Source of the DNA: Romboutsia lituseburensis
GTDB taxonomy: Bacteria > Bacillota > Clostridia > Peptostreptococcales > Peptostreptococcaceae
Direction of reading: 5' to 3'
Assembly: GCF_024723825.1 (NCBI RefSeq)
Contig: NZ_JANQBQ010000001.1
Location: 1,240,001 to 1,304,000, forward strand
DNA length: 64,000 nucleotides
The position numbers and the translations under genes were made by a program. How positions within the stretch are numbered: the stretch's first letter is position 1; every line of letters begins with the position of its first letter. The notes under the pieces were generated by a model. It ran no database searches, had not been told where the DNA came from, and saw nothing but the letters and a program-made list of their open reading frames with translations. Shown piece by piece: positions 47,684 through 56,140 of this stretch.

Positions 47684-47715
47684 AAAAAACCATACATTAT
47701 ATATGTACGGTTTTT
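47684..47715 (-). terminator. Terminator after the small ORF downstream of the DUF3892 gene
   Basis: AAAACC-TACAT and ATGTA-GGTTTT pair around TATAT with one mismatch and T runs on both strands, 54 bp past the stop of the small ORF. Confidence 0.8.
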
Positions 47716-47768
47716 AATCTAGTTACTTTAGATTATTAAATCTAACTCTATTAAGTAAAAATATAAAT

Positions 47769-47988
47769 TTATTTTATAATTTCTATATAATCAGTGTAAT
47801 AATCCTTACCTGGTACTAAATTACTCATTATTTCTATTAAATAATAATTATCATCTAGTTCTTCATAATCTTTTACAAAATAATTGCCTATAAGTTGATT
47901 AAACTCATTATAGTTTATCTGTTTCTTTTCTAATATATTTTTAAGTATTTCAAATTCTTCTTTATTATTAATATTTATTCACTTCCAT
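47769..47988 (-). pseudogene. Small acidic ORF of about 70 codons, apparently lacking an in-frame start
   Basis: From about 47975 to the stop at 47771-47769 a minus-strand frame encodes an acidic, helical-looking product (NNKEEFEILKNILEKKQIN, YFVKDYEELDDNYYLIEIM, VPGKDYYTDYIEII). No ATG, GTG or TTG opens this frame. The ATG at 47988 is one base out of frame, and removing one A from AATAAATATT would join them. Alternatively GGAAGTGA could serve a rare ATT start. A terminator follows. I recognise no family. Confidence 0.4.
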
Positions 47989-48009
47989 TTATTATAAATT
48001 TTATCTCAT

Positions 48010-48309
48010 TTATTGAGTTATAATAGGTAAATTACTTAAGTTATTATTTTCCGTTTCATCTGGTAAACTTCTTAAATATTCATTTCCTTTATTTGTTGCT
48101 ACTGCTACACCTTCAATTTTACTAGATTCTGCCATTATAATTGCATCTTCTTTACTTACTATTTTCCCATTTGTCAATTGATACCCGATTACATCACCTG
48201 AATCTTTTACTAATTTGCATATTCTACATGCATCTATATTTGGAGTTGGAATTTCTTTATTTATGTTTTTAGGTAAATTCCCTATCATCCCGTCATTTTT
48301 CAAGTCCAC
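48010..48309 (-). CDS. DUF3892 family small protein
   Basis: A 99-residue protein. The C-terminal 75 residues match the DUF3892 pattern: ACRICKLVKDSGDVIGYQLTNGKIVSKEDAIIMAESSKIEGVAVATNKGNEYLRSLPD, cited here as pieces VIGYQLTNGKIVSKED, GVAVATNKGNEYLRSLPD and the Asn/Leu tail NNLSNLPII. The fold is small alpha/beta and cytoplasmic; the function is unknown. It is transcribed alone from the same strand as its neighbours. The YLRS-PD ending and the nLsnLP tail are the most conserved features. Confidence 0.85.
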   Translation of the reverse strand: MDLKNDGMIGNLPKNINKEIPTPNIDACRICKLVKDSGDVIGYQLTNGKIVSKEDAIIMAESSKIEGVAVATNKGNEYLRSLPDETENNNLSNLPIITQ

Positions 48310-48400
48310 ACTAATACCTCCTATCGATTTATTGATATTAGTTTTACCTTCTAGAATTTATTTATTTACATTTTAATTATTTTTGTATTAATATATTATA

Positions 48401-49396
48401 TTAAAGTAAAATATACATTACTTCATTACTATGCTTTATATAAGAATTTATTATAATGATAAAATCTAAATCATACTTTTGATTTATTATATCTTTGTTC
48501 ATAATTGTTTTTTCATTAAATAAATTAAGTTTATTAAAAAAATATTCTTTTTTGTTTATTTTTTCAAATTGCTTAATCTGTATCACTTCACAGTCTACTA
48601 ATTTACCATTTCTTATAAAATAAACCTTATAATCTTCAGAATTTACTTTCATCCAAGCTAATGTATTTTCTTTATATATAGTCTCATTTATTATATTTTG
48701 TTTATTAAATAAAGTATTTATCATATCTATATTTTGCTTTAATCTGGATGCATTTTCAAAATTTAATAAATTAATCTCACTTTGCATAGAATTTTCTAAG
48801 CTTATTAAAATATTTTTAGAATTACCTTTTAAATCATTTATAATTTCATTTATTTTTTTTTGATAATCATATTCCTCTATTGCATTTCTACATGGACCTA
48901 AACATTGACTTAAATCGTATTTAATACATTTATTCATTCTTTTACATCCGCGCAATTTATACGATTCATTTATTATATTTTTAATATCGTATAGCTTATT
49001 TCCTATGGCATATGGTCCAAAGTATAAATTATTGTCATTTACCTCATTTACCACCTCTAAGTATGGATATTTTATAGAATTATTTATTTTTAAGTATAAA
49101 TAATTTTCATGATTTTTCATTAACTTATTATACATTGGTTTTATTTCTTTTATCATTTTACATTCTAACAGCAATGCATCTAATTCTGTATCAGTATTTA
49201 TTATTTCGATATCATATATACCTTTTACCATTCTTTGAGTTTTCCTAGAGTGTGATTTCGAATTAATAAAGTAACTTTTTATTCTATTTTGTAATTTTTT
49301 AGATTTACCTATATATATAGGCTCTCCATTTTTATCTTTCATAATATACACACCAGGAGTTCTAGGGAAAGTATTTATCTTTTCTTTTAAATTCAT
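48401..49396 (-). CDS. UvrC N-terminal-half homologue (GIY-YIG nuclease with Fe-S-type cysteines, Cho-like)
   Basis: A 331-residue protein that matches only the first half of UvrC. The GIY-YIG domain is at 11-90 (PGVYIMKDKNGEPIYIGKSK, TELDALLLECKMIKEIKP with the catalytic Glu). Four Cys at 151, 157, 165 and 169 (GCKRMNKC, QCLGPC) match the iron-sulfur motif of UvrC. A UVR-like helical pair is near 205-230. The C-terminal RNase H-like nuclease and helix-hairpin-helix domains are absent, as in E. coli Cho. It could make only the 3' incision in nucleotide excision repair. It is very Asn/Ile/Lys-rich and probably supplements a full UvrC encoded elsewhere. Confidence 0.85.
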   Translation of the reverse strand: MNLKEKINTFPRTPGVYIMKDKNGEPIYIGKSKKLQNRIKSYFINSKSHSRKTQRMVKGIYDIEIINTDTELDALLLECKMIKEIKPMYNKLMKNHENYLYLKINNSIKYPYLEVVNEVNDNNLYFGPYAIGNKLYDIKNIINESYKLRGCKRMNKCIKYDLSQCLGPCRNAIEEYDYQKKINEIINDLKGNSKNILISLENSMQSEINLLNFENASRLKQNIDMINTLFNKQNIINETIYKENTLAWMKVNSEDYKVYFIRNGKLVDCEVIQIKQFEKINKKEYFFNKLNLFNEKTIMNKDIINQKYDLDFIIIINSYIKHSNEVMYILL

Positions 49397-49693
49397 TTTT
49401 GCACCTTATTATTTATTAGATTTATTTTTTAATATTTTTAGCTTTAATTATATACTTAATTCTCCAAAATACAAAATATTTATAGACTTAATTATAACTT
49501 TTTATATTATTGTAGCCTTTTAAAATATTTTTTTTGTCATTTTTCTATTATTTTTCCTAAAATTTATAAGCATTTACTGTTGAATGATTTTAAAAGGGAT
49601 TTTAATTTTTTAAGTTAACTTATTATATATACTAATTTAATAAAATGTTTATGATTATTATTTTATTAATATAATTATTGAGGAGGTCTTAAC

Positions 49694-50752
49694 TTGGGCA
49701 AAAAAAAAATTTTTATTTTATTAATCGCATTATCTATGCTTATTTTTAGTGGTTGCTCAAGCACTGACGCTATCTCTGAAAATAATAGTCCTGATATAGT
49801 GGTCAAAGGACTTACATTAAAAATTTCACTAATACAAACAGCATATGAAATGTATAATGTAAATGTATCTAATCCGGATAAATTCAGTGAATCCTTTTAT
49901 AAAAATTCTTCTAAGAATGACTATAAGCATTATAAATGGTTGGTTAAATCATATGAATCCATGGATGTCGAAATGAAAAAAGCTTTAAATAACTTATTTT
50001 TATCTAGAGATTCTTGGGACTATATAAACATAATTATTAGTTTAGATGATAATTGCTCAGTTGAAGATATTATAACTAAGATAAATTCAGATGATAGTTT
50101 AAATTTACCTAGTTTTTTAAAAAAAGATTTGGACAAGTTTTTAAAATATTTTTATAATGAATACTTTGAAGATTACATAAATAAAAAAGACAGCTTTTAT
50201 GCAAAAAAAGCTCATGAATTAAATAAAAAACTTTCCATTAATGATGTAAATGTATTAAAATTTGTAGAAAAAATGTCAGGAGTAACATTAGACAAAAACT
50301 ATAAGTCAATTATGTACTATAGTTTTAATCCAGTTGAAACTCACTCTTTTGAATATGATAATTTCATGATTTCTACAATAAGCTCAAATTCATCAATACT
50401 TGATGTTGTAAGTTTACCATTTTATAAATATTCTAGGCCTTTATTTAAAACATTGTCTTATAATAAAGATTTCTTGATTTTATCTAATCAACTTCAAAAA
50501 AAAGAAGACTTTGTACATATGTACAACGATCTTTATACTACATCTTATCCATTTGAAGATTGGTGTTTAGAAAATTTAATCTCAGGATTTGCAAAATATT
50601 TAGAGTACAGATATTATGGTAGCACATATGAGCATAGTAATTATGTCTATGATTTAAAATTCTATAATTACCTAAGAGATATAAATTTTGACCCAAATAA
50701 AACATCTTTAGAAAAAGTTAGTTTAGATTTTTATAAATCAGTTTTAGATTAA
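49694..50752 (+). CDS. Lipoprotein of unknown function, 352 aa
   Basis: The start is a TTG behind GAGGAGG. Residues 1-20 are a lipoprotein signal with lipobox FSGC (Cys21), so it should be attached to the outer face of the membrane. The mature part is almost wholly helical-looking and rich in Lys, Asn, Tyr and Phe, with no motif I know (KNDYKHYKWLVKSYESMD, FLKYFYNEYFEDYINKKD, FEDWCLENLISGFAKYLEYR). It could be a helical solenoid. It is a lone plus-strand gene with about 300 bp of gene-free sequence upstream and a very long hairpin downstream. Confidence 0.8.
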   Translation: MGKKKIFILLIALSMLIFSGCSSTDAISENNSPDIVVKGLTLKISLIQTAYEMYNVNVSNPDKFSESFYKNSSKNDYKHYKWLVKSYESMDVEMKKALNNLFLSRDSWDYINIIISLDDNCSVEDIITKINSDDSLNLPSFLKKDLDKFLKYFYNEYFEDYINKKDSFYAKKAHELNKKLSINDVNVLKFVEKMSGVTLDKNYKSIMYYSFNPVETHSFEYDNFMISTISSNSSILDVVSLPFYKYSRPLFKTLSYNKDFLILSNQLQKKEDFVHMYNDLYTTSYPFEDWCLENLISGFAKYLEYRYYGSTYEHSNYVYDLKFYNYLRDINFDPNKTSLEKVSLDFYKSVLD

Positions 50753-50798
50753 AGCTATCAAAAGTTTTTGTATTATATACCCCTTAATACATTAATTT

Positions 50799-50869
50799 AT
50801 TTAAATAGAAATAAAAGATCCCTATACAATATATACTCTTGTATAGGGATCTTTTATTTCTATTTAAAT
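50799..50869. terminator. 31-bp perfect-stem hairpin between convergent genes
   Basis: The 31-nt arm at 50799-50829 is the exact complement of 50839-50869 with a 9-nt loop. The inner part (GATCCCTATACAA) is flanked by A4/T4 as a normal bidirectional terminator. The outer 14 bp (ATTTAAATAGAAAT) includes the last three codons of the minus-strand activator gene. Confidence 0.85.
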
Positions 50870-51615
50870 CCTATTACTGCAGCTCCTAATGCCCCAATTA
50901 TTTGAGTGTCCTCTGCTATAAATATTTTTTTTCCAAGTATTTTTTCTATCATACCTACAAGAACATTACTTTGTGCAAGGCCACCTGTAAATGCAATTTC
51001 ATCAACTATATCACCACGATTTAACATTGCTACTGATTTATTTGCTATAGATTGTAATATCCCAGCGGCTATATTTTCTTTTTTTACATTTTGAGCTAAT
51101 AAACTAACAATTTCACTTTCTGCAAATACCGTACACATAGAAGATATACTTATTGGATTTTTATCCTTAGCTAAGGAATCTATGTCTTGTATATCACTGC
51201 CTAATAAGTTTGATGTTATTTCTAGAAATCGCCCTGTTCCTGCTGCACATTTATCGTTCATCATAAAATTAGTAATACTACCTTCATTGTCTAAATTTAT
51301 AACCTTACTGTCTTGTCCCCCGACATCCAAAATAGTCTTAATATTCTTATTTAAAAAATGTATTCCTTTAGTATGGCATGTAATTTCAGTTACCTTTTTA
51401 TCTACAAAGTCCATACTAACTCTTCCATACCCTGTTCCTACTATTTTTTTTATATCATCCTTTGTTACTTCTTCTAACAACAATTCAAGTACCTGTTTAG
51501 AAGAAGTTTTAGGACTCCATCCTGTTGGTAAAACCACTTTTTTAACTATTTTCTCTCCATTAAATAGTACCCCTTTTGTAGCCACTGATCCTGAGTCTAT
51601 TCCTATACTATACAT
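50860..51615 (-). CDS. ATP-dependent activator of the double-cubane reductase (BadF/HgdC family)
   Basis: A 251-residue ASKHA-fold ATPase. GIDSGSVATKGVLFNG and TILDVGGQDSKVINL are the two phosphate motifs, and NDKCAAGTGRFLEI plus SSMCTVFAESEIVSLLA provide the Cys that bind a 4Fe-4S cluster at the dimer interface. Such activators (HgdC, YjiL) use ATP hydrolysis to drive a low-potential electron into the partner. The start is at 51615 behind GGAGGAGTA; the longer frame to 51636 overlaps the upstream gene. It follows its partner by 8 bp, an obvious two-gene operon. Confidence 0.9.
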   Translation of the reverse strand: MYSIGIDSGSVATKGVLFNGEKIVKKVVLPTGWSPKTSSKQVLELLLEEVTKDDIKKIVGTGYGRVSMDFVDKKVTEITCHTKGIHFLNKNIKTILDVGGQDSKVINLDNEGSITNFMMNDKCAAGTGRFLEITSNLLGSDIQDIDSLAKDKNPISISSMCTVFAESEIVSLLAQNVKKENIAAGILQSIANKSVAMLNRGDIVDEIAFTGGLAQSNVLVGMIEKILGKKIFIAEDTQIIGALGAAVIGFK

Positions 51616-51623
51616 TACTCCTC

Positions 51624-52796
51624 CTATTTTACGCATACTCCATCTTCTATCATCTCTATAAACGCTTCAAATCTAGTTCTTAACTGTTCTGTATCAGACT
51701 TAGAGTAATCAGTTTCTATAGTCATATATGGTATATTTTTTTCATTAGTTATAAATTCCTTTATTCTATAACTTTCAACATTAAACGTATGGCAAGCTTG
51801 AAGTACTACATCTATAACACCATCAACTTCATATTCATCTACTAATCTATCTAACATCTTTTCTCTATTATCATTATGCATCATGCAAGAGCATCCTATA
51901 TTTAAATATTTTTTAGCTAATGCATCATATACATCTTCATTATTTTCATCAACAAGCTCATCATTATTTCTTATAGCACCGCAAAGTTCATATGCGACTA
52001 TCGAAGCTCCGCTATCTTCTATAGTCTTTATAATCTTTTCGTTTATACCTGCTATTGGTGATCCTGTAATTAATATTCTAGGTTTATCTTTATCCACAGG
52101 ACAATTTCCATCTTCATATCTTTTTTTCATTAAATCTATTAAGCTTCTTAGTTCTAATTTAAGCTCATCTCTATCAAATTTAAATCCTGATTGATATAGT
52201 ACTTGATGCAATTCCGTTCCTGTTAAAGCTGATGGTTTTAATTTAGCTAACTCATAATATTCTTTTAATAGCTTTCTTTCTTCATTTTTATCTTTTATAG
52301 CTAATTTAATATCCTCATCAGTTATAGTCACACCTAATAATTTTTCAGTTTCTTCTTTTAGTATTTTTATTTCTTCTTTCCAAAGTTTATATGTATATTC
52401 TCCTCTTTGCATATTAGGTAAATGCATTACATGAGTAGGCTTTACCTTGGCTAACTCTTCATACATTTTTTTCTTTCCATCGCAAGTCGTTTCTCCTATT
52501 AGCATATCTGAGAAGTAAAAATAAGGACAGGTATCTGTTATAGCATGTCCATAACTTGATTTAATTAATGGGCAAAGGTTTCTTGGTAGAACTTTTTCTG
52601 CATCTGGAATAGGTTCTTCACTTACACCACAAACACCAACTGTGACAGCACCCGCTGCCATAGGGATTTCTGCTGGAGTATATGTGCAAAATGTCCCAAC
52701 CATTTTTTTACCGCTTTCTTTTAATTCTTTTGCTTTTATAAATCCATTCCTTCTTGCTTCATTAAAACTCTCAAATTTATCTGGTAAATTTATCAT
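51624..52796 (-). CDS. Double-cubane-cluster anaerobic reductase (2-hydroxyacyl-CoA dehydratase family, YjiM-like)
   Basis: A 390-residue protein of the HgdB/FldC superfamily occurring as one subunit type rather than two. Cys-containing motifs are GTFCTYTPAEIPMAAG, VGVCGVSEEPIPDAE, LPRNLCPLIKSSYGHA, DTCPYFYFSDM, GETTCDGKKKMYE, YELCGAIRN and GCSCMMH. The set, richer in Cys than true dehydratases, fits the double-cubane [8Fe-9S] proteins, which reduce small molecules at very low potential with an ATP-driven partner. The physiological substrate of this family is unknown. I start at 52796 for spacing to AAGGGGG. The activator gene follows directly. Confidence 0.87.
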   Translation of the reverse strand: MINLPDKFESFNEARRNGFIKAKELKESGKKMVGTFCTYTPAEIPMAAGAVTVGVCGVSEEPIPDAEKVLPRNLCPLIKSSYGHAITDTCPYFYFSDMLIGETTCDGKKKMYEELAKVKPTHVMHLPNMQRGEYTYKLWKEEIKILKEETEKLLGVTITDEDIKLAIKDKNEERKLLKEYYELAKLKPSALTGTELHQVLYQSGFKFDRDELKLELRSLIDLMKKRYEDGNCPVDKDKPRILITGSPIAGINEKIIKTIEDSGASIVAYELCGAIRNNDELVDENNEDVYDALAKKYLNIGCSCMMHNDNREKMLDRLVDEYEVDGVIDVVLQACHTFNVESYRIKEFITNEKNIPYMTIETDYSKSDTEQLRTRFEAFIEMIEDGVCVK

Positions 52797-52908
52797 AAAC
52801 ATCCCCCTTAAATTATTTTATCCCTTCCTAAATTTTAACATTTTTCTCAATACGTTCTTAATGTTTTTTTCTATATATACATCTCTAACTATAGATTTTT
52901 TCGATATT

Positions 52909-53835
52909 TTATTTCTCTTTTAAAGATATTAATACCTTAAGCATAGTTTTAAGCTCTTCTTCTGTTATTTGATCAAATCTTTCTAGCCTATTAATTATAT
53001 CTTTTACTACGCTATTTTTATATTCTGCTTTATTTTGATTAATATTTTCTTGTATTTCTATATTTATATCATTATCTTTTTTATCATCGTCATTGTCTAT
53101 AGGTTGTTCACCATCTAAAATTTCTATAATGTCCTCCTTCTCATTTTGTTCTTGTAATTCTTCATTTTCCTTTAGCATTTCTTGATATTTTAGTTTTTCC
53201 TTTTTTATAAAATATGTTGATAAAGTTGATGTCAATGATCCTAAAAATCCTATTCCCATTATCATTAAAATAGATGCAACAATTCGTCCTAGTGGTGTAA
53301 CAGGTGAAATATCTCCATACCCAACTGTAGTTACAGTTACAATGCTCCACCATAATGCATCTCCTAAACTAATGTTTTCTACGTATGACATAGTTACAGA
53401 GCCAGCAAATATAATAACTATGGCAATTCCAACAGTATAATTAAAATTATTAGTCTTCATAAACTCAGATAAGTTTTTATTTGACCTTCTTGTTATTGCT
53501 AAAATTCTTATTACTTTACTTAATTCAGATAAACGTGCTATCCGTCCTATAGTAAATATTCTAATCGCTTTAAAAACTCTAAATATAGAGTATACAGGTA
53601 TTATAGAAATTAAATCTATAAGGTTTCTTTTTACAAATTTAGTTTTATTTTTACTCTTGTAAAGCCTTATCACATAATCTGCTACAAATATAATCCATAT
53701 TATTAAATCTATACTATTTAATATAAACTGTGCCTCATAACTTAAGTCTAAAGTTAGCTCTAAAACCAAAATTATGGCAATTACTAATGAAAGAATTGCC
53801 ATAATTGCATTATAAATAATATATTTTTTTCTCAT
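52909..53835 (-). CDS. Voltage-gated-type potassium channel (six helices, one pore)
   Basis: A 308-residue ion channel. Helices S1-S4 cover about 8-117, with an S4 carrying regularly spaced Arg/Lys ([20 protein letters not shown]). S5, the pore helix and the selectivity filter TTVGYGD (169-175), then S6 follow. The filter is that of K+ channels. An acidic, Glu/Asp-rich coiled tail (about 215-308, [17 protein letters not shown]) replaces the RCK domain. It begins 6 bp after the nitroreductase stop and therefore probably belongs to the fluoride-riboswitch transcript. Why a K+ channel would be fluoride-induced is an open question. Confidence 0.9.
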   Translation of the reverse strand: MRKKYIIYNAIMAILSLVIAIILVLELTLDLSYEAQFILNSIDLIIWIIFVADYVIRLYKSKNKTKFVKRNLIDLISIIPVYSIFRVFKAIRIFTIGRIARLSELSKVIRILAITRRSNKNLSEFMKTNNFNYTVGIAIVIIFAGSVTMSYVENISLGDALWWSIVTVTTVGYGDISPVTPLGRIVASILMIMGIGFLGSLTSTLSTYFIKKEKLKYQEMLKENEELQEQNEKEDIIEILDGEQPIDNDDDKKDNDINIEIQENINQNKAEYKNSVVKDIINRLERFDQITEEELKTMLKVLISLKEK

Positions 53836-53841
53836 TTTCTA

Positions 53842-54597
53842 TTAGTAAAAAATATAACTTCCATTTTCATTATACCAATTTCCCAAATGCCCTTCTTTGT
53901 TTGCACCTAGTTCAAAATGTAACATACAGATTCCTAAATCAATATCTTCATATCCATGATTTTTACTGTTTATTATGGCTTTTACTTTTCCATCATTAAC
54001 TTCAAATGATATTTCTTTTTTATTTAATGCCGTCGGAGCTTTTAATGCAAACTCTGCTCCGCTTTCCATCCAAGAATATAATTCTTTTTGATTATTAATA
54101 AACAGATCTTTTAGATCTTTATTTTTTTTATTTAAGTTTTTTACTACTTTTTCTTTTATAGATAATTCTTTTGGAACATATCCAATTGCAATTATACCTA
54201 TTAAATCTTCATTATCACTGAACTTTATATGCTTTTTACATAAGTTTTTATCATAGGTTCCCCCAACCCAACAAGTTCCAAGTCCCAATGAAGTAGCTTG
54301 TAGAGTAATCATTTCTCCATAATATCCAATTTTTTGTTTATAATTTTTTATATCTTTATTAGCTACTAATGCTACAAATGAATTAACACCACTTATCATT
54401 CCATAAGAAGCTTTAAATCCACTTATACATAATTTTCCATTTTTAATAAACTGTATATTTAATTTACTTTCTTTATTTATTTCATCTATTAAATTTGTAA
54501 TAGACAATATATCAGTATCATTTAAGTCTTTTTCTAAATACGTACGTCTTGACACTCTATTATTTACAGAATCTAACCATTGTTTTTTTAATTCCAT
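53842..54597 (-). CDS. Nitroreductase family protein (TM1586-type, internally duplicated)
   Basis: A 251-residue putative FMN oxidoreductase. The N-terminal half has SVNNRVSRRTYLEKDL, with the SRR/RR flavin-binding element, and YYGEMITLQATSLGLGTCWVGGTYDK. The second half repeats the fold (ESGAEFALKAPTALNKKEISFEV, GICMLHFELGA). This long single-chain type resembles the TM1586 nitroreductase group. It lies 39 bp downstream of the antiporter and 6 bp upstream of the channel, with no terminator between. The substrate and cofactor preference are not known. Confidence 0.85.
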   Translation of the reverse strand: MELKKQWLDSVNNRVSRRTYLEKDLNDTDILSITNLIDEINKESKLNIQFIKNGKLCISGFKASYGMISGVNSFVALVANKDIKNYKQKIGYYGEMITLQATSLGLGTCWVGGTYDKNLCKKHIKFSDNEDLIGIIAIGYVPKELSIKEKVVKNLNKKNKDLKDLFINNQKELYSWMESGAEFALKAPTALNKKEISFEVNDGKVKAIINSKNHGYEDIDLGICMLHFELGANKEGHLGNWYNENGSYIFY

Positions 54598-54636
54598 ATA
54601 TTTATACCCTTTCTATTTTTTATATTTATAGATATA

Positions 54637-55893
54637 TTATATAGTTTGGATATTTTTTTCAATTATATTTATATCTTTAGCTATTTTTTCAAAATTTTCT
54701 TCTTTTTTAAGAATTTTCTCTGATGTAAGTTCTATACCTATTGCTCCTATAGGTGCTGTTACTAACACACTTAATATTGCAATAGCCTGCATTATTTCGC
54801 CACCTGCAACCCCCATTTGCAAAGGAATAGATGCTTTTGCTGATTGTACTGTTGCCTTTGGAAGATATGCTATTATACAAAACAACTTTTCTTTTCTACT
54901 TAAATTAGTTCCATTAAGCGCAATTAATACACCTAAAGAACGTATACTTAATGAAATTGTAAGTAATATTAATCCTACAATAAAATATTTACCTACTAGT
55001 GTTGGATTTATTGCCATTCCAACAAAAGTAAATAAATATAATTTCCCCGTTTTCCAAACATAATTCATATTTTCTAAAATCATTTTAGAGCTATCACTTA
55101 AATAATTTCGAATAAAGAATCCATACACCATTACTGCTAATAAAGAATTAAATATTTCAACGTCTAAATTTTTTTCGATACTTCTCATTATTAAGCAAAA
55201 TATAAATGCTATTATTGTTTTTAAATAACTATTACTAGTTGATCCTATGAACTTCTTACTTATTTTAAATACTAAAAATCCTCCTATCAAGCTACTAATT
55301 ATTGTTATTGGTATTAAGAATAATTGAATCAATATAGATATATTGTTACCTGATTCGCTTTGTATGTATATGCTTAAAAAAGTAGTAAATAATGTTATAG
55401 CAATTGTATCATCACAGCTAGCGCCTACCAGTAACATTTGCGGTATAGCTTTATCTTGCCCTAACTTCCTTTCTATCAAAGATACCATTGCTGGTATTAA
55501 AACAGCAGGTGAAACCGCCGCTATTATAAATCCTAAAATTGCACCTTGCACAAATGTAAAATTTAAAAATATAATTGCTAAAAATGATATTGTAAATCCT
55601 TCCAATGTTGCCGGGATCACACTAAGTAACACCGCAGGCCTACCTATTTGCTTAATTTGAGAAATATTTATGCCTAATCCTCCTATAAATAAAACTGTTA
55701 CAAGCGCTATATCTTTTATAATTGGTGATATATCTAAAGTTTGTTTAGGCACTAAATTTAAGATAGCTGGACCTATTATCATACCTACAATCATCATACC
55801 TATTAATGATGGTAATTTTATTTTTTCTACTATTTTTCCACTACAATTAGATAAAATTCCTATAACAACCAAGCTAATTAATATTGTTATCAT
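54637..55893 (-). CDS. Cation:proton antiporter-type exporter under fluoride riboswitch control
   Basis: A 418-residue CPA-type membrane exchanger with 12-13 helices. GMMIVGMIIGPAILNLVP, the FIGGLGINISQIKQIGRP segment, VAAVSPAVLIPAM-like AAVSPAVLIPAMV and VGASCDDTIAITLFTTF (the two Asp-containing crossing segments) define the Na+/H+ exchanger fold. A fluoride riboswitch with attenuator is directly upstream. Na+/H+-antiporter-type genes are among those known to be controlled by this riboswitch, so it may export fluoride or correct the ion or pH imbalance fluoride causes. It heads a probable operon with the nitroreductase and the channel. Confidence 0.9.
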   Translation of the reverse strand: MITILISLVVIGILSNCSGKIVEKIKLPSLIGMMIVGMIIGPAILNLVPKQTLDISPIIKDIALVTVLFIGGLGINISQIKQIGRPAVLLSVIPATLEGFTISFLAIIFLNFTFVQGAILGFIIAAVSPAVLIPAMVSLIERKLGQDKAIPQMLLVGASCDDTIAITLFTTFLSIYIQSESGNNISILIQLFLIPITIISSLIGGFLVFKISKKFIGSTSNSYLKTIIAFIFCLIMRSIEKNLDVEIFNSLLAVMVYGFFIRNYLSDSSKMILENMNYVWKTGKLYLFTFVGMAINPTLVGKYFIVGLILLTISLSIRSLGVLIALNGTNLSRKEKLFCIIAYLPKATVQSAKASIPLQMGVAGGEIMQAIAILSVLVTAPIGAIGIELTSEKILKKEENFEKIAKDINIIEKNIQTI

Positions 55894-55939
55894 ATACTCC
55901 TCCTATAATTTTTAATTTTAATTTTTTTACAAAAAAATA

Positions 55940-56010
55940 GACTCCTACCCTTAAAAGAGTAGGAGTCATTAGCTTTTCGCATTTAAAGGCGAACTCCATC
56001 GCCTATATGA
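55940..56010 (-). promoter_or_regulatory. Fluoride (crcB-motif) riboswitch with intrinsic terminator
   Basis: On the minus strand TAGGCGATGGAGTTCGCC, TTTAAATGC, GAAAAGCTAATGACTCCTAC matches the crcB-motif aptamer in every conserved block and order, close to Bacillus examples. The CTCCTAC 3' strand is shared with the terminator GACTCCTAC...GTAGGAGTC (55967-55940), followed by TATTTTTTT. Fluoride binding would hold the 3' strand in the aptamer and prevent termination, turning genes on. Confidence 0.96.
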
Positions 56011-56018
56011 TTATCTAA

Positions 56019-56047
56019 ATAATATCATACTTTCATTAATTTGTAAA
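56019..56047 (-). promoter_or_regulatory. Promoter of the fluoride-riboswitch transcript
   Basis: TTTACA (56047-56042), 17 bp, TATTAT (56024-56019) on the minus strand, just ahead of the aptamer. Confidence 0.7.
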
Positions 56048-56140
56048 TTTATTGTATAACTTTAATTTTTATTATACTTATAGATAATATATTTAATTAA
56101 TGTTAGTATATTTATATAAAATTTTTTAGGAGGTAACTTT

